This document shows positions 1-9,089 of a stretch of 32,933 nucleotides of DNA, one piece after another. Position 1 is the stretch's first letter, and each line of letters begins with the position of its first letter. The notes under the pieces are model-generated. The model saw nothing but the letters and a program-made list of their open reading frames with translations, searched no databases and was not told the origin of the DNA. The DNA comes from Marivirga sp. (GTDB lineage: Bacteria > Bacteroidota > Bacteroidia > Cytophagales > Cyclobacteriaceae): positions 1 through 32,933 of the forward strand of contig NZ_JAGXGF010000034.1 in assembly GCF_024636815.1 (NCBI RefSeq). The letters run 5' to 3'. The position numbers and the translations under genes were made by a program.

Positions 1-45
1 ATAATATTCCTCAATACTTTCAATTCTATTGGCAGTTTGAATCAT
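1..45 (-). CDS. Aminotransferase N-terminus (partial, cut by window edge)
   Basis: Fifteen codons are visible on the minus strand from an ATG at 43-45 and run off the window. The peptide MIQTANRIESIEEYY resembles the extreme N-terminus of Bacteroidota class I/II PLP-dependent aminotransferases, which often start with an R-x-x-x-x-EYYFS-type segment. The call rests on that short resemblance only. The gene lies downstream of gyrB on the same strand, but a terminator-like hairpin at 65-95 separates them, so it is probably its own transcription unit. Confidence 0.45.
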   Translation of the reverse strand, partial: MIQTANRIESIEEYY

Positions 46-64
46 ACTTTAAAATTTAGAAAAC

Positions 65-95
65 AAAAAAGCCCGAACTATTATGCTCAGGCTTT
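65..95 (-). terminator. Rho-independent terminator after gyrB
   Basis: AAAGCC (68-73) pairs with GGCTTT (90-95) around a partly paired loop. On the minus strand the stem is followed by a run of T (the A-run at 65-70). It sits 25 bp past the gyrB stop codon and so ends the gyrB transcript. Confidence 0.7.
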
Positions 96-120
96 AATAA
101 TAATGATTTATTCAAAATGT

Positions 121-2100
<1,980 letters not shown>

Positions 2101-2101
2101 T

Positions 2102-2109
2102 CAAAAATA
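2102..2109 (-). promoter_or_regulatory. Candidate -7 box for gyrB
   Basis: The minus strand reads TATTTTTG, an exact match to the Bacteroidota -7 consensus TAnnTTTG, about 20 bp upstream of the gyrB ATG. No clear TTG (-33) is found at the usual spacing, so support is partial. Confidence 0.4.
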
Positions 2110-2233
2110 GGTTATTTTAATGGATTTTGATAGCTTTATTAAGTGTTTTTTCACTTTCTGGCTTTATCCCTCTTTAAAAGAATCTAAAATTAAATTTGTC
2201 ACTATTAATTAAATACTATATATTTAGTTTTAA

Positions 2234-3706
2234 ATGGATAGATTTATGAAAAAAACAGCGCTTTTAATAACATTCATTGTGGTCATTAGCCACATTTCGA
2301 TAGCACAAAAATCTTATAAATTTTATAAAAAACAAGATTCTATCGATTATCATCATTACAGAATGATCATGACGAATGGTTTTAAGATCAGTGTTGAAAA
2401 TGGAGTTTTTAAAAGAGAATTAGTGGATAGCAGTTATCAGGATACCGATAACTTCATAGGTTATGATTCTGCTTATGCTTTGTTAAAGCAAATTCCAAAA
2501 TTTGAGTATTACATCCGCGAACAAAATGAGAATTATACGAAAGCATCTCAATTACAAAATACGCATCAATTTGATACCATAACTCATATTTCTTTTGAGG
2601 GCAGAGATATTAAAAGACTACCTGTTTTAAAATTATTAAAATGTAAAAACCTTAAAGAAATTGAATTAGTAAATACTTCGGTTAAGAAAATTCCATGGTT
2701 GTTAAATTGGAGTATCTTTGGAATGGATAGCTTAGAAACCATCAGGATTTATAACCATGCGCCCAATAAAAGTATCCAATTCAAAAAGAATACAAATATC
2801 ACCGAATTAGTTTATAGAGATAGCCCCTACTCTCCTATTCCAAAAGATTTCCACAAGCTCAAAAACCTAAAAGAAATTGATTTCGCAAGAAATGATTTTA
2901 GGGCTGATACTGAATTTCATCTTGAAAAGCTTGAAAAACTAGAGCACCTCAATCTGTCAAGAAACAATATTGATATTAATAATTTAGCGGCAGACTCAGT
3001 TGATAATTTGAAATACATAGTTTTATCCTTCAATAATTTAAATGCAATTCCTGATGGGATTGGCTTATTAAAAGATTTAGTGGATTTGCAATTTGCTGAA
3101 AATGATGTTAAAAGTGATTTGATTGACCCTGCCTTAGGAAGCTTAAAGAAATTGGAAGTTCTTTCATTTTATAAAAATGATTTAGACAGCTTACCTCCAT
3201 TTATTTTCAACTTGACAAACTTAATTGAACTAGACTTATATTTTAATACTATTGAAAAACTTCCCCAGGAAATAGGTAATCTTAAAAACCTGGAAAGACT
3301 TTATATTGCACATAATCGGTTCTATAGCATACCTGAAAGTATAGGAAAATTGAAATCGCTAAAAGAATTTTACATTCACCATAACCGCATTTCTTATCTC
3401 CCAGAAAGCATAGCTGACTTAGAGCATATTACTGATTTTCATATTCATAACAATTATTTCCAGGGTTTTCCTGAATTCATTCTGAATTATAAAAAACTAG
3501 AAGATTTGGATATCTCCTTTAATGACATCCATAAATTTCCACCGGAATTGGTCAGCCTTAATCAATTAAAATATCTGTGGATGCGCGGCATTATTTTTGA
3601 AACATCCGGAAAAAAAGAAGCTGAGGAATTAAAAAACACCCTAGAAACTTTGCAAAACAATGGAGTTAAGGTGAGTATAGAATTAGACCAAAAAATTAAT
3701 CCATAA
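2234..3706 (+). CDS. Secreted leucine-rich-repeat protein
   Basis: The protein has 490 aa. A cleavable signal peptide (KKTALLITFIVVISHISIA followed by Q) precedes about 130 aa of unrecognised sequence. From about residue 130 to 460 there are leucine-rich repeats of roughly 23 residues in the form LxxLxxLxLxxNxIxxLPxxI, for example LKNLERLYIAHNRFYSIPESIGKL. The C-terminus (KVSIELDQKINP) has no recognisable T9SS or LPXTG sorting signal. LRR arrays usually mediate protein-protein contacts; no enzymatic domain is visible. Two in-frame starts exist, at 2234 and at 2246 (MKKTALL); the second gives a tidier signal peptide. The gene ends exactly where ung, on the opposite strand, ends. The binding partner is unknown. 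Confidence 0.85.
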   Translation: MDRFMKKTALLITFIVVISHISIAQKSYKFYKKQDSIDYHHYRMIMTNGFKISVENGVFKRELVDSSYQDTDNFIGYDSAYALLKQIPKFEYYIREQNENYTKASQLQNTHQFDTITHISFEGRDIKRLPVLKLLKCKNLKEIELVNTSVKKIPWLLNWSIFGMDSLETIRIYNHAPNKSIQFKKNTNITELVYRDSPYSPIPKDFHKLKNLKEIDFARNDFRADTEFHLEKLEKLEHLNLSRNNIDINNLAADSVDNLKYIVLSFNNLNAIPDGIGLLKDLVDLQFAENDVKSDLIDPALGSLKKLEVLSFYKNDLDSLPPFIFNLTNLIELDLYFNTIEKLPQEIGNLKNLERLYIAHNRFYSIPESIGKLKSLKEFYIHHNRISYLPESIADLEHITDFHIHNNYFQGFPEFILNYKKLEDLDISFNDIHKFPPELVSLNQLKYLWMRGIIFETSGKKEAEELKNTLETLQNNGVKVSIELDQKINP

Positions 3707-4369
3707 CTACCAATCAATAGGTTCTTTATTTTTAGACACCAAAAACTCATTACATCTGCTGAATGGTTTGGAGCCAAAAAAGCCTCTATGTGCTGCAAAA
3801 GGCGATGGATGAGGTGATTCAATCACAAAATGTTTGCTTCGGTCAATGACAGCACCTTTTTTCTGTGCATAAGCACCCCATAAAATAAATACTAAATTTT
3901 CCTTTTCTTCTGAAAGCTTTTGAATGGCCGCATCTGTAAATTCTTCCCATCCTTTTTTCTGATGAGAACCTGGGGATTTTGAAGCCACCGTCAATGTAGC
4001 ATTCAATAATAGTACGCCTTGTTTTGCCCAAGCAGTTAAATCTCCATTGGGTGGCATGGATTTTCCTAAGTCTGCTTTTCGCTCCTTAAAAATATTGACT
4101 AATGATGGAGGCATAGGAACTCCAGGATGAACTGAAAAACATAATCCATTGGCTTGGCCAGCTCCATGATAAGGGTCTTGACCTAAAATCACTACTTTCA
4201 CTTCATCAAAAGGACAAACATCGAAAGCTTTAAATATTTCTTTTGCAGGAGGATAAATGGTTTTGTTTTGAAATTCTGACTTCACAAAACTTGTCAGTTT
4301 TTGAAAATATTCTTGCTCAAATTCATTTGAGAGTACTTCTTTCCAGCTCTTTTCGATTTTTACTTCCAT
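3707..4369 (-). CDS. ung: Uracil-DNA glycosylase (family 1)
   Basis: Removes uracil from DNA as the first step of base excision repair in the cytoplasm. The 220-aa length is normal. The catalytic water-activating motif GQDPYHG is present with Asp65 and His68, followed by the uracil-pocket GLCFSV. The C-terminal HPSPFAAHRGFFGSKPFS contains the conserved HPSP leucine-loop region. The start ATG at 4367-4369 gives the usual N-terminus (SWKEVLSNEF). The stop abuts the stop of the convergent LRR gene with no spacer. Confidence 0.96.
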   Translation of the reverse strand: MEVKIEKSWKEVLSNEFEQEYFQKLTSFVKSEFQNKTIYPPAKEIFKAFDVCPFDEVKVVILGQDPYHGAGQANGLCFSVHPGVPMPPSLVNIFKERKADLGKSMPPNGDLTAWAKQGVLLLNATLTVASKSPGSHQKKGWEEFTDAAIQKLSEEKENLVFILWGAYAQKKGAVIDRSKHFVIESPHPSPFAAHRGFFGSKPFSRCNEFLVSKNKEPIDW

Positions 4370-4485
4370 TGATTTTATTTTCCCAAAATTATAAAAAGAT
4401 ATAAAAAGACAATAGTTTTATCCCTATGTAATAAAACAATAAACTATTCATGTGTCGGAGTCGTTGATTTAACTATATTTACATT

Positions 4486-4872
4486 ATGGTTCAGTCAATA
4501 ACAAAAGGTATACACGTTAGCATCGAGACGGAATTTCAGCCAGAGTACAGCAGTCCGGTTCAGTTCCACTATGTATTTACGTATAAGGTGGTTATAGAAA
4601 ATAAAGGTGACCAGACTGTACAATTGCTCAGAAGGCAGTGGTTTATTCATGATGCGGGCTTTGAAATCAAAGAAGTAGAAGGTGAAGGTGTAATTGGTCA
4701 ACAACCTATCTTAGAGCCAGGACAAAAACATACTTACGTTTCAGGATGCAACTTGAAATCACCATACGGAAAAATGCACGGCTATTACTTTATGGAAAGA
4801 ATGCTGGACGGACAATTAATTGAAGTAAGAATTCCAGAATTCAATATGATTGTGCCTTATAAACTGAACTAA
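4486..4872 (+). CDS. apaG: ApaG family protein
   Basis: A 128-aa protein made of a single fibronectin-III-like ApaG domain. Recognisable elements are the opening VSIETEFQPEYS, YKVVIENKGDQTVQLLRRQWFIHDA, and the closing YKLN after GKMHGYYFMERMLDG. E. coli ApaG is linked genetically to Co2+/Mg2+ resistance, but its biochemical role is not settled; the domain also occurs in F-box proteins. The start is directly downstream of an AT-rich TATATTTA element. The stop is one base before the TTG start of the next gene, so the two are probably co-transcribed. Confidence 0.92.
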   Translation: MVQSITKGIHVSIETEFQPEYSSPVQFHYVFTYKVVIENKGDQTVQLLRRQWFIHDAGFEIKEVEGEGVIGQQPILEPGQKHTYVSGCNLKSPYGKMHGYYFMERMLDGQLIEVRIPEFNMIVPYKLN

Positions 4873-4873
4873 A

Positions 4874-5653
4874 TTGAATTTCTTTTTAGCAAAAGAATAC
4901 ATCCGATATTTTCATCTAAAATCTGACGAGCACTCGCTCCACTCCCCTTTTTTCTATCACTTTCACCTGAATACTATTAAAAAAAAAGCTTTCTCAAATG
5001 AATGGAAAAGCATTGAAAATAAAAGAAAAGCCTTACTAGAAGATGAATCTGAAATCCAAATAATTGATTTGGGAGCAGGCTCAAAAGTAGAAAATTCTCA
5101 ATCCAGAAAAATTAAATCCATTGCGCGACACAGTCTGTCGATTCCCAAATTTTCACAATTCTTATTCCGATTAATCAAAGATTTCAAATTTGAAAATACT
5201 ATAGAACTGGGCACGAGTTTAGGAATTAATACTTCTTATTTGGCTAAAGCTAATTCAAATGCTTCCATTTATACCTTTGAGGCAGATCCCAGTGCCATGA
5301 AAATAGCAAAAGAGGTTAATACTGATTTAGAAAACATAAAATATTATGAAGGTGATATTGGCCATTTACTTCCTGAGATGCTCAATAGATTAAACCCTCG
5401 AATAAATTTAGTTTATGTAGATGCAAATCATACTTATGAAGCTAGTGTTGAGTACTTTAACTTGATACTACCCTATCTAACAACTCAATCTGTTTACATA
5501 ATGGATGATATACATTGGTCGGTCGGTATGAAAAAAGCCTGGGATGAATTAAAGTTACGAAAGGAAGTTACTTCTAGCATTGATTTATTTGATGCAGGTT
5601 TATTGTTCTTTAACCCTGATTTTCAGAAGCAACATTACGTTTTAGATTTTTAA
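4874..5653 (+). CDS. Class I SAM-dependent methyltransferase
   Basis: 259 aa with a Rossmann-type methyltransferase core. Motif I is FENTIELGTSLGINTSYLA, motif II acidic end YTFEADP, and the post-motif segment reads LVYVDANHTYE followed by MDDIHWS. This layout is like O-methyltransferases and glycan-linked class I enzymes. The N-terminal EHSLHSPFFYHF is a feature of a Bacteroidota family, which supports translation from the TTG at 4874, one base after the apaG stop; the only start in that position is non-ATG. The substrate is unknown. Its stop codon overlaps the stop of the convergent gene within a TTAA. Confidence 0.8.
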   Translation: MNFFLAKEYIRYFHLKSDEHSLHSPFFYHFHLNTIKKKAFSNEWKSIENKRKALLEDESEIQIIDLGAGSKVENSQSRKIKSIARHSLSIPKFSQFLFRLIKDFKFENTIELGTSLGINTSYLAKANSNASIYTFEADPSAMKIAKEVNTDLENIKYYEGDIGHLLPEMLNRLNPRINLVYVDANHTYEASVEYFNLILPYLTTQSVYIMDDIHWSVGMKKAWDELKLRKEVTSSIDLFDAGLLFFNPDFQKQHYVLDF

Positions 5654-6234
5654 TTCCTTGGTTTCATTTTAACAAAAAGCTCACTCCCCTGCCTTTCAGG
5701 AATGGAATTATAAGCCATTTCCATTTTCTCAATTTCAAAATAATCAGAAAACAATTGTTCATATTCTTTTTGATTCCCTCCAAAAGGAGGATGATCATCA
5801 TTAAGAGGAATATTGAACAACAATCCAACTAAAAGGCCATTGGGCTTTAAGAGGTCCACCATCTTCTCAGCATATTTTCTTCTCAACTTCGGATTTAAAG
5901 CACAGAAAAAAGTTTGCTCAATGATAAAATCAAATTTTCCTTCCATTTCAAAAAAATCGATATTCAATAATTGCTCTTGAGGAAACTTAGGATTCTGTTC
6001 TGAAAACTTTTGAAGTGGAATAGGAGAAAAATCTAGCAGGTAAACATTTTGAAATCCATTATCCCATAAATAGGCTGCTTCATAGGCATTTCCACATCCC
6101 GGAATCAATATTTTGGCCTGTATATCCTCCACTTGGTCCATAAAATGGGTAATAGCGGGTGAAGGATATCCTATATCCCAACCGAGTTGATTATTATTAT
6201 ATCGAGCTGTCCAGTAAGATTCATTTAACTCCAT
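5650..6234 (-). CDS. TPMT-like SAM-dependent methyltransferase
   Basis: A 194-aa class I methyltransferase of the thiopurine S-methyltransferase (TPMT) / halide-thiol methyltransferase type. The signature N-terminus YWTARYNNNQLGWDIGYPSP is present, followed by the SAM-binding ILIPGCGNAYEAAYL, then LLDFSPIPLQKF and IIEQTFFCALNP. Family members methylate small soft nucleophiles such as thiols, selenite/tellurite or halides; which of these applies here cannot be read from sequence. The ATG at 6232-6234 is the family start. It overlaps the upstream gene's stop by 4 bp on the opposite strand. Confidence 0.82.
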   Translation of the reverse strand: MELNESYWTARYNNNQLGWDIGYPSPAITHFMDQVEDIQAKILIPGCGNAYEAAYLWDNGFQNVYLLDFSPIPLQKFSEQNPKFPQEQLLNIDFFEMEGKFDFIIEQTFFCALNPKLRRKYAEKMVDLLKPNGLLVGLLFNIPLNDDHPPFGGNQKEYEQLFSDYFEIEKMEMAYNSIPERQGSELFVKMKPRN

Positions 6235-6256
6235 GCGGTAAAATATAATATTTGTT

Positions 6257-6264
6257 TAAATTTG
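6257..6264 (+). promoter_or_regulatory. Candidate -7 box for the coiled-coil gene
   Basis: TAAATTTG matches TAnnTTTG, 87 bp upstream of the ATG at 6351, in the divergent region between the TPMT-like gene and the coiled-coil gene. No clear -33 TTG at the expected distance. Confidence 0.3.
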
Positions 6265-6350
6265 CAGTTTGTATTTAACGAGGAAATTATACTATTTGTA
6301 GTACAATATTATAATTCCTTCAGCAAACTTATTAAAAAGTTGGACCTATC

Positions 6351-7283
6351 ATGGCAGAAGAATCAAAAAAATCAAATTATAGCGAGTTAGAAAAAGAAAG
6401 TAAAAACTCCAATAGAAAAATTATAATCATCGCTTTCTTGGTAGTAATTGTAGCCGTAATTGGTGTCAAATTTTATCTTGATTCAGAGCAAGAAAATGAA
6501 CAACTACAGCAAAATTTAGAAGAAACTTATAGCGAACTTGACAGTATAAGCACGCAACTAGATTTAAAAATTTCAGAGATTGAAACATTAGGTGGCGACA
6601 TTACTGAACTTCAACTTATCCGCAAAAATCTGGAAGCTGAAAAGGAGGATTTGAAGAAATCAAACAATTGGGCAGCTAACCAAATTCAGCGATACAAAGA
6701 CAAAGTAGGCGGTTATGAAGAATTACTGAATCTACAGGATGAAAAAATCAAAAAACTAGAAGCTATTAATAAAGAATTGCTTTCTGAAAACACCAATTTG
6801 AAATCAGAGAAAAACGTGCTAAATGACAGCATTTCCAGGCTTAAAAATAACAGAGAAGAGCTCGAAGATAAAGTAGAAATGGCTTCCAGGCTGAAAGCCG
6901 AAAATATTAAAATTATCGCTATTAATTCAAGAGGAAGTGAAAGAGATGATAAAGAGTATAAGCCCCGTCATATTGAAAAATTAAAAATTCAATTCAATTT
7001 AGCTGAAAATAATGTAGCACAACCTGAGGGAAAAGAAATCATTTTAAGGGTTATCAATCCACTTGGTAATGCATTATTTGATGTAGCAACTGGTTCTGGC
7101 TCATTTATGATCGATGGCAAAGAAATGTTTTACACCGCAAAGCAGGAAATACTTTTTGATAATACCCAACAAGAACTTTCATTCATTTATGATAGAGGCG
7201 AAGAATACGAAGAAGGAGTTTATCAACTAGAACTATATGCTGATGATTATGTAATCGGTAAAGAAAAATTCGTTGTGAATTAA
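6351..7283 (+). CDS. Membrane-anchored coiled-coil protein of unknown function
   Basis: 310 aa. A short polar N-terminus is followed by one transmembrane helix (IIIIAFLVVIVAVIGVKFYL, about residues 26-45), then a long heptad-rich coiled coil to about residue 185 (QENEQLQQNLEETYSELDS and onward). A compact C-terminal domain of about 110 aa follows; it includes IIAINSRGSERDDKEYKPR and ends in repeated beta-strand-like segments (YEEGVYQLELYADDYVIGKEKFVV). The topology suggests an inner-membrane anchor with a rod and globular head in the periplasm. Automatic tools often misname such proteins as chromosome-partition proteins because of the coil. I do not recognise the C-terminal domain. Confidence 0.75.
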   Translation: MAEESKKSNYSELEKESKNSNRKIIIIAFLVVIVAVIGVKFYLDSEQENEQLQQNLEETYSELDSISTQLDLKISEIETLGGDITELQLIRKNLEAEKEDLKKSNNWAANQIQRYKDKVGGYEELLNLQDEKIKKLEAINKELLSENTNLKSEKNVLNDSISRLKNNREELEDKVEMASRLKAENIKIIAINSRGSERDDKEYKPRHIEKLKIQFNLAENNVAQPEGKEIILRVINPLGNALFDVATGSGSFMIDGKEMFYTAKQEILFDNTQQELSFIYDRGEEYEEGVYQLELYADDYVIGKEKFVVN

Positions 7284-7382
7284 TTTTAAATTAAGAGTTT
7301 TGCAATGTGATTTAAACTTAAAATATGGGCAGCAATAGAAATATCCTCTTCATAAGTTGATTAAAAAATACTCCCCCAAAGC

Positions 7383-8522
7383 ATGAGACTAAAATCTTTA
7401 TTTTTATCCATATTGATAATTTTATGTTTTAAGTCCATGGGGCAGGAAGAAAGTCATTATTTCATCCCTGAAATCTCTTTAGGTTCTATTGTTCCTAATT
7501 ATTTGAACTCACCCAAATTTGGTTTAAAAGTTGGAGGGACAATTACTTATTACAAAAGTTCTAAATCAGAAAGTGCCACTAATCAATATTATAATTACCC
7601 GCTCTTAGGAATCCATGCAGGATTTTATCACTTAGGTAATTCTTCTGTTTATGGTAATGAAATCAATTTAATGCCTGTTTTAGGACTCAGGATGAAAAAG
7701 GGCATGTTTCAATGGGGAATTGGAGCCTCTTATCATACCAAAACACACAGACAAAATGAATTAAACAAATCTATAGGTAGTCACTTAAATTGGGCCTTTC
7801 AATGGATGTATTATCGCTCTTTTTCAATGTTTAAGCATAAAGATTTAAGGATTGGGATTGGTTACAGACATTCTTCTAATGGACATACTCAATTGCCTAA
7901 TTTTGGGTTGAACTCAGCAGTAATATCATTTGCTATCATTCCCACAGAACTTAAGATCGCAGCATCCAAAGAATCAAAATCCCAAAAAAGTAGAAGCCCT
8001 TTTATTTTAGCCAGATCAGGAGTTGGTATTCATGAGCTGGGAAGTACAACTCATCCTGTAGGCGGAGAAAAAAAGTTAGTATTCAGTCAGAGTATTGGTT
8101 TCGGTTTTACTTTTAAAGAACATTTCAGATGGTATGCGGGCTTTGGAACTCGCCATTATCAGCATTATGCTGACTCCATTAAGAATAGCGTAGAATTGCA
8201 AGAATTGAATGTGCACCCTAATAATCATTTCTTTATGATGGGAATTGAGTATTTGATTTATCATGTAGGAGTTTCAATTGAAGGAGGCATTAACTTATCT
8301 AAGCCTTTTTATTATCATTTTGCCAAAGAGTATGAAAATACAGAAAGCTTGAAATATACCTTAAAAAAGATATTTCCAAGTAGAATGGGGCTAAAATTGT
8401 ATATGATCAATACAGCAAAAAAGCCGAAACATAATGTATATATTTCGGCTCATATAAATGCAAATTTTGGGCAAGCAGACTTTTCAGAAGCAAGTTTAGG
8501 TTATGTCTATAATATTAAATAA
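7383..8522 (+). CDS. PagL-like lipid A deacylase / acyloxyacyl hydrolase family outer-membrane protein
   Basis: 379 aa with signal peptide (MRLKSLFLSILIILCFKSMG) and beta-barrel-like strands ending in GYVYNIK. The segment GIGYRHSSNGHTQLPNFGLN matches the PagL active site HxSN; His163 and Ser165 are the expected catalytic pair. PagL removes the 3-O-linked acyl chain from lipid A in the outer membrane. The Bacteroidota members are about twice as long as classical PagL (about 180 aa); the C-terminal half here has no assigned role. The last 47 codons are duplicated 566 bp downstream, with 78 bp of perfect identity, so its 3' end has taken part in a recombination event. Confidence 0.75.
   Translation: MRLKSLFLSILIILCFKSMGQEESHYFIPEISLGSIVPNYLNSPKFGLKVGGTITYYKSSKSESATNQYYNYPLLGIHAGFYHLGNSSVYGNEINLMPVLGLRMKKGMFQWGIGASYHTKTHRQNELNKSIGSHLNWAFQWMYYRSFSMFKHKDLRIGIGYRHSSNGHTQLPNFGLNSAVISFAIIPTELKIAASKESKSQKSRSPFILARSGVGIHELGSTTHPVGGEKKLVFSQSIGFGFTFKEHFRWYAGFGTRHYQHYADSIKNSVELQELNVHPNNHFFMMGIEYLIYHVGVSIEGGINLSKPFYYHFAKEYENTESLKYTLKKIFPSRMGLKLYMINTAKKPKHNVYISAHINANFGQADFSEASLGYVYNIK
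8364..8522 (+). repeat. Direct repeat copy 1 (3' end of pagL-like gene)
   Basis: This stretch is repeated at 8934-9088. From 8382 to 8459 the two copies are identical over 78 bp; from 8460 to 8522 they differ at 12 of 63 positions, mostly silently. The offset is a constant 566 bp with no indels from 8382 onward. Confidence 0.9.
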
Positions 8523-8558
8523 TTACTTCAAACCTAATCTTTCTAATTGCTCCTGTTT
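8523..8558 (-). pseudogene. Relic of the 3' end of a second GAF-PAS receptor gene
   Basis: Read on the minus strand, the bases directly after the pagL stop encode QEQLERLGLK then a stop. The intact receptor at 9090 ends DEQLKRLGLK then a stop. The two stretches agree at 26 of 33 bases, and most changed codons are synonymous (AAG/AAA, GGT/GGA, TTA/TTG, GAG/GAA). The relic stands in the same convergent position against pagL as the intact gene does against the pagL relic. The reading frame meets a stop about 14 codons in, so only the tail remains. Confidence 0.7.
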
Positions 8559-8933
8559 TCCTCGCTATGACACCATAGTTTTTCAAAGTATTTAGAAAGA
8601 AGGTAAACGGGATTTAAATAAGTAATAATAAGACCGAGTTTTTTGATGAATCCTTAATAGCTAACTCCCCCCATTTCGCCCTAAGCGAAAAAGCGGGCTG
8701 GTAGGTAAAATGGCGGGCCAGTGTTGGCATTTGTGGGTGGTAGCATCATTTTATCTAGATTTTTTGTATACTTTTTCATCATTGGAAAAAGTATGAAGCA
8801 AAAAACGAGCATTAAAATTCAAAATTGTCAATTTAAAGCTTACTTCTACTCTCTAGGACACCATAAAACAATAAAAAAGTGTCTCAAAATTAATAAAATG
8901 CAGTACAATAGGTTTTACTGAGGAAAACTGGAG
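8559..8933. other. Non-coding relic island between duplicated gene ends
   Basis: About 375 bp without a convincing gene, lying between the two sets of gene tails. It includes a locally GC-rich patch (about 8665-8735) with a small hairpin TTTCGC/GCGAAA at 8674-8690, and a perfect 10-bp inverted repeat at 8768-8794. The 66-codon ORF in it (8721-8921) has no family features. It is best read as decayed sequence left after loss of most of one receptor copy and one pagL copy. Confidence 0.6.
8768..8794. repeat. 10-bp perfect inverted repeat
   Basis: ATACTTTTTC (8768-8777) and GAAAAAGTAT (8785-8794) flank a 7-nt loop ATCATTG. It lacks a terminator-style T-run after the stem on either strand and sits within the relic island, so it may belong to a small repetitive element. 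Confidence 0.6.
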
Positions 8934-9088
8934 AAAAAATTTCAAGCAGAATGGGGCTAAAATTGTATATGATCAATACAGCAAAAAAGCCGAAACATAA
9001 TGTATATATTTCGGCTCATATAAATACTAATTTTGGACAAGCAGACTTTTCAGAAGCTAGCCTCGGCTATGTTTATAATTTCAAGTAA
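8934..9088 (+). pseudogene. Relic of the 3' end of a second pagL-like gene (repeat copy 2)
   Basis: Translation from ATG 8951 gives 45 residues beginning MGLKLYMINTAKK and ending LGYVYNFK, against LGYVYNIK in the intact gene. No signal peptide or catalytic HxSN is present, so this is a tail only. Of the differences after base 9026, most are synonymous third-base changes, showing that this copy was once translated and under selection. It ends one base before the stop codon of the intact receptor on the opposite strand. Confidence 0.85.
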
Positions 9089-9089
9089 C

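Noticed and set aside
3562-4031. Minus-strand ORFs of 86 and 62 codons at 3562-3822 and 3843-4031
   Set aside because: They are shadows of the LRR and ung genes in other frames.
4411-4448. AATAGTTT/AAACTATT inverted repeat upstream of apaG
   Set aside because: Eight AT-rich bases with a 22-nt loop in an AT-rich region are expected by chance.
8721-8921. 66-codon ORF in the relic island
   Set aside because: No family features, weak start context, and it lies across a hairpin within decayed sequence; best taken as chance.
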